Shown here: positions 55,251 to 64,000 of the stretch, piece after piece
How the letters are laid out: each line of letters opens with the position of its first letter
Numbering within the stretch: position 1 is the first letter of the stretch
Source of the DNA: Wyeomyia smithii
Taxonomy: Eukaryota > Arthropoda > Insecta > Diptera > Culicidae
Length of the DNA: 64,000 bases
Assembly: GCF_029784165.1 (NCBI RefSeq)
Contig: NC_073696.1
Coordinates: 152,636,372-152,700,371 of the forward strand
Direction of reading: 5' to 3'
Notes under the pieces: generated by a model
What the model saw: the letters and a program-made list of their open reading frames with translations, nothing else
Database searches by the model: none
What the model was told of the DNA's origin: nothing
Made by a program: the position numbers and the translations under genes

Positions 55251-55324
55251 ACGACCGGAATGATTGGTATGGAGTTAGTTCGGTTTTCTCGGTCTTGGGA
55301 ATCAAACGACTAAATAGTGTTTAT

Positions 55325-55366
55325 CCTAACGTTTCGATCTTTGGTTTAGGCCTTTTTCAAAGGTCA
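55325..55366 (-). ncRNA. Degenerate hammerhead-like motif of Penelope type
   Basis: The minus strand reads 'tttgaaaaaggcctaaacc' then 'aaagatcgaaacgttagg'. In Penelope hammerheads the core is C-U-G-A-N-G-A, a short stem with the loop 'cctaaacc', then G-A-A-A. Here the GAAAC part and the loop are intact, but the first core box is altered (ttgaaaa) and the stem has a mismatch, so cleavage activity is unlikely. Confidence 0.45.
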
Positions 55367-55639
55367 CTATAATTTAAAATACAATTAATACACATACTAA
55401 CAACTAACAAAAACATGTACTTACACTCTAGTCTGTCGTTTAGTTTTCGTTTAGTTTAAATGCATAGTGGTCAGTCGGTAAATCTAATTTTTCGGCTCAG
55501 ATGGGCCAATTTCAAAAAACATTACGATTGGGTTAGCACAATCATAAATTAAACGAGTAAATATTATTTAAATACTCAAATAAATAAAAAACACGTACAT
55601 AACTTGGGAAAAATCACTCTGGTTGAAAACTGATCACCC

Positions 55640-56841
55640 TCTAATTATTGACTGTAACGGACAATTCAAAATGAAGTGGGAGGCTTTGCGATGAATTGTA
55701 CTATGCATCTGTCGGACTATCTGTTGGTCTATTGCTCTCGTGAGCGATTTGTGATCTGCGAGAAACGGTGTTTGCGTAAGTGTGAAGAATGCCTGCGAAA
55801 ATAGCTGTGCTGGGTGTGTTATAGATATGGCACATTTCAAGTATAGGGAGATCCGTAGAGCGGTAGCTACGATCAACTATTTTAGTACTGCTAAGGTTGA
55901 AAGTGTGTTGGTGATCAAAGATATGTTGTGTGAGAGCTGTTCTTTGCTCATTGGATGGTGTGGGGATGCGGATAGTTTGTGATGTTGGACCTGTGTCCAC
56001 TAACTCTAGTTTTTAGATGATTTTTCGTCATCTCTATATACGATTTCTCACAATTGCTACAAGGGATCGTATAGATGACATTGTTCTGTTGTAGTGGTTC
56101 AATGGGATCTGTGACTTGCCTTAGCAAGTTTCGGGTTGTTTTGATGGTTTTTAATGGTATCTTAACTAGAGGGTAATCTTTTTTGAGGATGCTGACAAGA
56201 ATGGAGCTGAGTACTGGTATGTTAATCATTGAACGGTAGATCGTTTCGGGAGCAGCGTTGTCGTGCGAGCAGATGTTGGGTGGTGGCGTTGTCGATTGAA
56301 AAAACGATTGTGTTGTTCTGTTTTTGAGGCGGTCGATGAGAGCAGATGGGTAGCTGTTACGACGGAGGTGCTGGAAAATCGTCTGTTGTGTCGTGGTGTT
56401 GTTGGTGGTCAGGCTGGTTACTCGCTGGATGAAATTATAAGCGACGTTTATTTTCATTGAAAGCGGATGGAACGAGTGGTAATTAAGCAGACGTCCGGAT
56501 GCAATGGGCTTGGAATACCATTCTGTGCTTAGTGTTTGTTGTGAGGAACGGATAACTTCCGTGTCTAGATACGGCAGAGCTCCATTACTTTCTTCTTCCA
56601 TCGTGAATTGGAGATTTGGATGAAAATCGTCAAATATGATAAGAGTGTTTAGTGTTTCTTGCTTTGGTAGGGCTAGTATCAGGTCGTCTACATACTTTTT
56701 GAGAACCGGGGGAGTGAAACTGCATTTTAAGCAAAACTCGACCATCTTCAGAGAAAGATCCAAATTTATGCTTGTTTTTTCCTTTATGCTTGGCCACTGG
56801 TAATAAGAAATGTGCGTGTTCAAATCATAACAAAGAACCAT
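55640..56841 (-). pseudogene. Penelope RT end and GIY-YIG endonuclease
   Basis: From 56841: 'FCLKCSFTPPVLKKYVDDLI' holds the RT catalytic YVDD; 'ALPYLDTEVIRSSQQTLSTE' and 'WYSKPIASGRLLNYHSFHP' are typical Penelope RT blocks. The endonuclease begins 'NNVIYTIPCSNCEKSYIEMT', with CCHH-type cysteines; the family glycine in Y-I-G is Glu here. After a frameshift near 55960 it continues 'TQHIFDHQHTFNLSSTKIVD' and 'DRSYRSTDLPILEMCHI'. It would nick the target and reverse transcribe. The Gly-to-Glu change and the frameshift suggest inactivity. Confidence 0.82.
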
Positions 56842-56850
56842 AAAAAAGCG

Positions 56851-57640
56851 TGAACTAACAATTATTCATTTCTGTGTTTTGTGGTTTATCTTCGTTCAAG
56901 TCGGGCTTTCAGGATGAATATGCTGCTAGGGTAAGTGAATTTTGTTTTCTGAATAACATGCGGATGATATAACGCGAAAGTTTTTGTTTTTGTGGTGAGT
57001 GCATCCATCACAACAATTTACGGAAAAATCTAGAATTATTAGTAGTGTAAGTTTTTCGGTGAATGATCCATCACAGTAACTTACGAAATTTGAAATTATG
57101 CACAAAAGAAAAATGCCCGATGTTGAGATTTGCCGGGCTGTTTAGTAAGAAAAAAAAATCTGATAATCATTACGAGAACGCATTAGGATAGATGCTTACG
57201 GGAGCTTGTGTTCCACGCTTCAGTAAATTTTAATGTTTTCAGGAGGAAGTGATCGGATGCACAGTAATAAACCAAGGAGTTTTCTTTTTGCTGTTTTACA
57301 TTTCCGCTGACGATACAAAGAAAGAAAGAACATGTGAAAAAAAAAATAATAAGATGTATGAAAAAGCCCAGAAAAAAAAGCAACGGAAAAGATTGATTAT
57401 AAAAAAATGTGGAAAAAAATGAAGTATTAAAAAAAAAGAGTATTACTCCAAAAATAAAATACATTAAATAAAAAAAGGAAGGGATTCATCGCTGGAATGA
57501 AAAAAAGAGAATAATAATGCAAAAAAAGAGTTTTGACATTGAAAGTTATACGGGCACTTTGAAAAATATTAATATGTATATCATTTGAGTATCGAGGAAT
57601 GAAACAAATACTACAAGGTATACAGCCCTAGGGGTTGTAT
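56851..57640. other. Purine-rich non-coding sequence with a Helitron-like end
   Basis: Around 57112-57146, 'gatgttgagatttgccggg' then 'ctgtttagtaag' resembles the Helitron-like 3' terminus at 50835. 57300-57540 is dominated by A-runs. A tandem similarity 'atccatcac...ttacg' occurs at 57001 and 57066. No gene. Confidence 0.35.
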
Positions 57641-57729
57641 GAAATGGTGACGTAGGACTAAATATTTAATATATACTTTTACGAACTAATTTCATTTTTT
57701 GTCATATTGACTTACATTTTAAGTTTTGG

Positions 57730-57906
57730 TAAAGCGGGCAATGTATGTAGTTTCGCGGGAATGCGAAGATGAACGGGAATAAAAGGTGTGACTAGAATTA
57801 GGAAAAAATTTCCCTCGTCCAGACGGAATTTTTCCTAATTCTAGTCACACCTTCTATTCCCGTTCATCTTCGCATTCCCGCGAAACTACATACATTGCCC
57901 GCTTTA
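57730..57906. repeat. Near-perfect ~80-bp inverted repeat
   Basis: 57730-57810 and 57826-57906 are reverse complements ('taaagcgggcaatgtatgta' at the left end), with about one mismatch and a 15-nt loop. The flanks 'aatatttaatatat' occur on both sides (57660 and 57910), so it may be a MITE inserted into, or duplicating, AT-rich sequence. Confidence 0.85.
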
Positions 57907-57960
57907 CTAATATTTAATATATGCTAAACTAAATATTATTATATGCTGCGCTTAACTGTT

Positions 57961-60900
57961 CATAGGTAACACTACCGTTTATTTTTGATAGTCGTTATTT
58001 TAAAACTAACGATGTATGAATACATGAAAATTTTACACTAGTAGTAGTTGCGAAAATTCTCATAACTCTTATCTTCAAGCGTCTATAGTTCTGAAAAGAA
58101 CCGATTCCATAATATTCAGTTAAAAATTCGTGCTTCAGAACGCTGATAATCGCACTATGAATATTTTGAGTTGACTCGTATGCAGCTCTCGTTTCTCAAT
58201 GTCGCGTACCTTTAACAGCTGCACTGCTCTCGCTTATGTGTAACAAACTAAACTGAAGCTGAATTTTCTACACGCAGTCTTTTGTATCGAGTTCAGAGCA
58301 GATTTTTGCAATTAAGGCGTGGCTACGTAGCTTCGAGAAAGAGGAACAAACCAAAACACCTTCGATACTACTGAGTGATTTTCATAAGCATCAAAAGAAA
58401 GGTTTTGCTTTCCCGATGCGCAAATCACTCTGGTTCTTAGAAATAACTAATTTTCGTTTCTAACATTTGACTGATAACGGTGTTCGAGTGAACACAAACA
58501 AACAATTAAACCGGAAAATCACTCAATTTAGCAGTGCAAATTCTTGAAATGAGGGTTATATCTTGTTGTGATAAACTATTCATAGGTAACACTACCGTTT
58601 ATATTTGGTGCGTCCTGGTCGTTATTGTAAAAATGATTATTTAGAAATAGATAAAAATTTCACACTAGTAGTAGTTGTGAAAATTCTCATAACTCTTATC
58701 TTCATCATCTTATAGTTCTGAAAAGAACCGATTTCATAATCTTCAGCTCGAAATGTAGCTACAGAATGCTGATGATCACACCACCACCGGTAGCATCGAT
58801 TATTTTGTTGGCCGCGTATAAAATTTGCTCTCCGCTGTGCCCTCCAGCAGCTGTGCCAGCAAAATATCCTGCAGCGTACGATGGTTATTGTTGCTGCCGT
58901 GTGCAGAATACAGGTAACATGCTCCGCGATGCCTGGAAGTTGACTCGTATGCAGCTCTCGTTTCTCAATGTCGCAAAGCTTTAACAGCTGCACCGCACTC
59001 GCTATTGTGGAACAAACTATACTGAAGCTGAATTTTCCACACGCAATCTTTTGTATCGAGTTCAGCGTAGGTTTTTACCATTAAAACGTGGCCACGTAGC
59101 TTATAGAAAGAAAGAGAAACAAACCAATACATCTTCAATACTACTGAGTGATTTTCATAAGCATCAAAAGAAAGTTTTTGCTTTCCCGCTGCGAAAATCA
59201 CTGGTTCTTAGATTAACTAATTTTCGTTTCTTATGTTTGACTGATAACGGTGTTCGAGTGAACACAAACAAACAATTAAACCGGAAAATCACTCAATTTA
59301 GCAGTGAAAATTCTTGAAATGAGGGTTATGTTTTGTTGTGATAAACTATTCATAGGCAACACTACCGTTTATCTTTGGTGCGCCCTGGTCGTTATTGTAA
59401 AAATGATTATTGAGAAAAAGATGGACATTTCACACTAGGAGTAGTTGTGAAAATTCTCGTAACTCTTATCTTCAAGCATTTATAGTTCTAAAAAGAACCG
59501 ATTCGATAATTTTCAGCTCGAAATGTATGCTACAGAATGCTGATAATCACACCACCACCGGTAGCATCGATTATTTTGTTGGCCGCGTATAAAATTTGCT
59601 CTCCGCTGTGCCCTCCAGCAGCTGTGCCAGCAAAATATCCTGCAGCGTACAATGGTTATTATTGCTGCCGTGTGCAGAATACAGGTAACATGCTCCGCGG
59701 TGCCTGGAAGTTGACTCATATGCAGCTCTCGTTCCTCAATGTCGCAAAGCTTTAACAGCTGCACCGCACTCGCTATTGTGGAACAAACTAAACTGAAGCT
59801 GAATTTTCCACACACAATTGTTTGTATCGAGTTCAGCGTCGGTTTTTACCATTAAGGCGTGGCCACGTAGCTTATAGAAAGAAAGAGAAACAAACCAATA
59901 CATCTTCACTACTACTGAGTGATTTTCATAAGCATCAAAAGAAAGTTTTTGCTTTCCCGCTGCGAAAATCACTCTGGTTCTTAGATTAACTAATTTTCGT
60001 TTCTTATGTTTGACTGATAACGGTGTTCGAGTGGGCACAAACATACAATTAAACCGGAAAATCACTCAATTTAGCAGTGAAAATTCTTGAAATGAGGGTT
60101 ATGTCTTGTTGTGATAAACTATTCATAGGCAACACTACCGTTTATTTTTGGTGCGCCCTGGTCGTTATTGTAAAAATGATTATTGAGAAATAGATGGACA
60201 TTTCACACTAGTAGTAGTTGTGAAAATTCTCGTAACTCTTATCTTCAAGCATTTATAGTTCTAAAAAGAACCGATTCGATAATCTTCAGCTCGAAATGTA
60301 TGCTACAGAATGCTGATAATCACACCACCACCGGTAGCATCGATTATTTTGTTGGCCGCGTATAAAATTTGCTCTCCGCTGTGCCCTCCAGCAGCTGTGC
60401 CAGCAAAATATCCTGCAGCGTACGATGGTTATTGTTGCTGCCGTGTGCAGAATACAGGTAACATGCTCCGCGGTGCCTGGAAGTTGACTCATATGCAGCT
60501 CTCGTTCCTCAATGTCGCAAAGCTTTAACAGCTGCACCGCACTCGCTATTGTGGAACAAACTAAACTGAAGCTGAATTTTCCACACACAATTGTTTGTAT
60601 CGAGTTCAGCGTCGGTTTTTACCATTAAGGCGTGGCCACGTAGCTTATAGAAAGAAAGAGAAACAAACCAATACATCTTCACTACTACTGAGTGATTTTC
60701 ATAAGCATCAAAAGAAAGTTTTTGCTTTCCCGCTGCGAAAATCGCTCTGGTTCTTAGATTAACTAATTTTCGTTTCTTATGTTTGACTGATAACGGTGTT
60801 CGAGTGGGCACAAACATACAATTAAACCGGAAAATCACTCAATTTAGCAGTGAAAATTCTTGAAATGAGGGTTATGTCTTGTTGTGATAAACTATTCATA

Positions 60901-62170
60901 GGCAACACTACCGTTTATTTTTGGTGCGCCCTGGTCGTTATTGTAAAAATGATTATTGAGAAATAGATGGACATTTCACACTAGTAGTAGTTGTGAAAAT
61001 TCTCGTAACTCTTATCTTCAAGCATTTATAGTTCTAAAAAGAACCGATTCGATAATCTTCAGCTCGAAATGTATGCTACAGAATGCTGATAATCACACCA
61101 CCACCGGTAGCATCGATTATTTTGTTGGCCGCGTATAAAATTTGCTCTCCGCTGTGCCCTCCAGCAGCTGTGCCAGCAAAATATCCTGCAGCGTACGATG
61201 GTTATTGTTGCTGCCGTGTGCAGAATACAGGTAACATGCTCCGCGGTGCCTGGAAGTTGACTCGTATGCAGCTTTCGTTTCTCAATGTCGCGTACCTTTA
61301 ACAGCTGCACTGCTCTCGCTTATGTGTAACAAACTATACTGAAGCTGAATTCTCCACACGCAGTCTTTTGTATCGAGTTCAGCGTAGGTTTTTACCATTA
61401 AAACGTGGCCACGTAGCTTATAGAAAGAAAGAGAAACAAACCAATACATCTTCAATACTACTGAGTGATTTTCATAAGCATCAAAAGAAAGTTTTTGCTT
61501 TCCCGCTGCGAAAATCACTCTGGTTCTTAGATTAACTAATTTTCGTTGCTAATATTTGACTGATAACGGTGTTCGAGTGAACACAAACAAACAATTGAAC
61601 CGGAAAATCACTCAATTTAGCAGTGAAAATTCTTGAAATGAGGGTTATGTCTTGTTGTGATAAACTATTCATAGGCAACACTACCGTTTATCTTTGGTGC
61701 GCCCTGGTCGTTATTGTAAAAATGATTATTGAGAAATTGATGGACATTTCACACTAGGAGTAGTTGTGAAAATTCTCGTAACTCTTATCTTCAAGCATTT
61801 ATAGTTCTAAAAAGAACCGATTCGATAACCTTCAGCTCGAAATGTATGCTACAGAATGCTGATAATTACACCACCACCGGTAGCATCGATAAAATATAAA
61901 ATTTGCTCTCCGCTGTGCCCTCCAGCAGCTGTGCCAGCAAAATATCCTGCAGCGTACAATGGTTATTATTGCTGCCGTGTGCAGAATACAGGTAACATGC
62001 TCCGCGGTGCCTGGAAGTTGACTCGAATGCAGCTCTCGTTTCTCAATGTCGCAAAGCTTTAACGGCTGCACCGCACTCGCTATTGTGGAACAAACTAAAC
62101 TGAAGCTGAATTTTCCACACGCAGTCTTTTGTATCGAGTTCAGCGTAGATTTTTACCATTAAGGCGTGGC
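57961..62170. repeat. Tandem array of ~773-bp units (six copies)
   Basis: Units start at 57961, 58581, 59351, 60124, 60897 and 61670 (marked by 'cataggyaacactaccgttt'). Spacings are 620, 770, 773, 773 and 773 bp; the first unit lacks about 150 bp and the last is truncated. Units 3 and 4 are nearly identical, showing recent amplification or homogenisation. Each full unit carries the same short antisense frames, which are by-products of repetition. Confidence 0.92.
58762..59005 (-). pseudogene. Possible histone H2A.Z-like relic (one per array unit)
   Basis: On the minus strand each full unit has a stretch that resembles H2A.Z coding sequence when frameshifts are allowed. In the unit at 61059-61310 'QLLKVRDIEKRKLHTSQ' resembles the helix following the start of the histone fold. 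A later piece, 'AANKIIDATGGGVIISIL', resembles the C-terminal GGGVIP segment. All copies have stops and frameshifts. The resemblance is weak and was judged by eye; an unrelated origin is possible. Homologous stretches lie about 773 bp apart through the array. Confidence 0.3.
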
Positions 62171-62500
62171 CACGCAGCTTTCCCAAACAAACAAACCAAA
62201 ACACTTTGTTGAGTCAAAATATGTAGGCAGTGGAATTTATTTCGTCCATGTTATTGTTATCTGTGCTTGGGAAGCAAGCCAAGAACAAGGGAAATGTATG
62301 GGAAAGCTTGACCTTGGAACTTTCCACAATGTTGAACATAATATCAAAAAATTGTTACACATTTTATCTATCCACCGAAATATAAATGACTAAGATGCAT
62401 TAAGTCGTTCGCTTGCTATAACCGTTTGAAATCTGACGCACCATTTGCCAGTTTCATTTTCATTTTCACAAAGTGTAATCTAGTATAGAAAACAAAGACG
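62171..62500. other. Right flank of the array, nothing recognised
   Basis: A 75-residue plus frame (62166-62393) starts in repeat sequence and has no recognisable domain; not called as a gene. Confidence 0.4.
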
Positions 62501-62797
62501 TAGTCCTACGTCAAAAGTGAAAACAAAATACGAGGTTTGTCAAACTAAGCATGTAAGTAGTAAGTTTTCCTTTCAGGAATTGAAGATACAGTAAGTATGC
62601 GCATCGGCGAGGTTTTTCCGGCGGGTCTCCACTTTGATTTGTCTAGAGTTCTACCTTGGTTGGATTTTTGTTGATTACATTGTTGTGGCGCTTCAAAAAG
62701 CACAATTTTGCGTCACTAGGAGCGCTAGGTAGTTTCGTCCGAACGAGTGCGTGTTAGCGCATTTAATTTAAACAATATTTCGCCCCGCTCTCAGTGG

Positions 62798-63110
62798 TAT
62801 AATTTAAAGATCCACACACGGAAGGCAAAATTTAGCTACCACATACCAATTGGCACACCGGAGGCATCGTTCGAGTACCATTCCAGAGAGTGGGTACTTA
62901 GACACGATCAGGTGTCGCATTTTCTGTTGCGCGAAAATTCTCGTAAGCATGAATACTCGGGTATATTTGTATTAATTCAATTAATGGTTGCGGAACACGT
63001 ATACAGGTATTGAGGCAAATTATAATTTAGAGACCCACACGGGGGGGCTAAGTTTACTTTCTAGAACGGAGCAGCGTGTACGGACGCGATCGCCACTGTT
63101 GGTCGCGCGA
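62798..63110 (+). repeat. Old imperfect duplication, period ~222 bp
   Basis: 'tataatttaaagatccacac' (62798) recurs as 'tataatttagagacccacac' (63020), and 'ctgttgcgcgaa' (62929) as 'ctgttggtcgcgcgaa' (63097). Divergence is high. Confidence 0.5.
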
Positions 63111-64000
63111 AGTCCTAATAAAGAGCGTGAGAGTTTCTATGACGAATAGCGCGCTCTCGCACACAAGAAAAGCAGTAGGGCCAGTCGGTTGTACTAATTG
63201 GGTACGCTGTCTCTTTTGCTACGGCTCGTTTGATGTTTTATTTATGACGTCACCCGCGATAAGTGTTGGTTGTATATTCATTGCGATCGCGGTTAACTTA
63301 TACAATAGTATATGTAACAGTGCTTGTCGTCCCGCTATTATGCCACCAGGTTTATTCGGTGACGTACTTTACGGTGTTTTTATGATCAGCTGTGCATTGC
63401 ACGGTCAATGGCCTGGTAAACAAGGGTTTGAATAGCCGCTGGTAGAACGTTCTGCTACCATAAGCAAAACAAATCTAGTGGCCCACCAGTAGCGATGAAA
63501 TGCTAAGGTCAGAAAAATAAGGAAGATTGATAAGCGCGACGCGCGTTTAATTATATGAAATATGAAATATTTAAATATCCGCCGGGGAAAATAAGCTGAA
63601 CAATAATTTTGAGTATCAACAATCAACAGGCGGAACAACGGCATTAACAAGGCGGTTGTCACTTTAAGGGTAGAATATTCGTCATTACCGAAAACAAACG
63701 GTTGCGAGCGAACAGCGAGCCAACATTAGATATGGAAAAAAATTGTAAACAATAATATAGGTGTTGTGCATTGACCGACGCATCCTGCCGACGATATCAC
63801 AGAGACCCGCACATGTAATTGTTCGCAACAATGTGCGCGAGGAACGATTTCAAAAAAATTGTTTTGCCACGCTTAAATGATTTTAATAATTTGACACAGG
63901 TGATTCCTCACGGGGTTATGTTGTAATTGACCTGATTTGGGAATTTAATACACCTTGTTATTTATATTCAAATTCATCTCATAAGAGTTGAATATTTTGT
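63111..64000. other. Unassigned right end of the window
   Basis: A 119-residue plus frame (63076-63435) has hydrophobic stretches but no recognised family or initiation context. GC content is locally higher at 63060-63200, which could be a promoter or exon edge. Nothing firmer can be said. Confidence 0.3.

Larger units (their letters stand above)
55260..56850 (-). mobile_element. Penelope-like retroelement, 3' part
   Basis: The RT end and a GIY-YIG-type endonuclease are on the minus strand, with a 3' region that carries 'aacgtttcgatctttggttt' on the plus strand, the phrase typical of Penelope termini. The upstream RT is truncated at about 56850. It lies upstream of the Top3-beta exons, probably within its large first intron. 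Confidence 0.78.
57648..62513. mobile_element. Candidate inverted-terminus element containing the 773-bp array
   Basis: 'tgacgtaggacta' at 57648-57660 and its complement 'tagtcctacgtca' at 62501-62513 bracket the array. The terminus differs by one base from that of the element at 30535-31788. No transposase and no clear target duplication. Whether the two termini belong to one insertion is an inference. Confidence 0.4.

Noticed and set aside
57183..57464. 93-residue Phe-rich minus frame resembling a membrane protein
   Set aside because: Produced by A-runs on the plus strand; low-complexity artefact.
59537..61301. Repeated 72-residue plus frame and 60-109-residue frames in each array unit
   Set aside because: They recur because the DNA unit is tandemly repeated; they have no recognised domain and differ by stops in unit variants.
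63076..63435. 119-residue hydrophobic plus frame
   Set aside because: No family match, no convincing start context or splice structure; kept only as an unassigned region.

Overview
This is eukaryotic nuclear DNA from a repeat-rich insect genome, most likely a culicine mosquito of the Aedes type. That inference rests on the mixture of transposon classes (Ty3/gypsy, BEL/Pao, and non-LTR elements of I, LOA, R1, RTE, CR1 and Jockey type, plus Penelope, Helitron-like sequence, tRNA-derived SINEs and foldback MITEs), on AT-rich spacers and on the lack of prokaryotic gene organisation. Almost every long reading frame belongs to a transposable element. The one host gene I recognise is DNA topoisomerase 3-beta: three spliced exons on the minus strand at 53716-54772.

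Layout. 1-5.1 kb: Helitron-like tandem repeats, then two large foldback elements, the first enclosing a Jockey-type RT fragment. 6.1-12.9 kb: a near-complete Ty3/gypsy element (+) with LTR remnants, a duplicated gag N-terminal module and apparent spliceosomal introns, one of which would join gag to pol. 12.9-17.9 kb: gypsy and mariner debris and two MITEs. 17.9-30.3 kb: a BEL/Pao element (+) split by a 5.5 kb I-type non-LTR retrotransposon (-) with a 13-bp target duplication. 30.3-33.4 kb: an RTE-type element (-) split by a 1.25 kb terminal-inverted-repeat element. 33.4-34.7 kb: an R1-type fragment with an in-frame duplication. 34.7-38.9 kb: a gypsy element (-) hit by a hAT-type element, a SINE and an inverted duplication. 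38.9-51 kb: Helitron-like sequence, a second BEL/Pao (-), and CR1-type and LOA-type fragments (+). 51-57 kb: SINE, Jockey and CR1 fragments, the Top3-beta exons, and a Penelope-like element with a decayed hammerhead-like motif. 57.6-62.5 kb: a tandem array of about 773-bp units between short inverted termini. 62.5-64 kb: unrecognised sequence with an old duplication.

No gene set here works together as a pathway. The organisation is nested insertion, and several insertion events can be ordered from target duplications and interrupted frames. The most unusual signals are the intron-bearing gypsy element, the 773-bp array with a possible histone H2A.Z-like relic, and two elements (30.5-31.8 and 57.6-62.5 kb) sharing the terminus TGACGTAG(A/G)ACTA. 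All family assignments come from reading motifs by eye; no database search was run.
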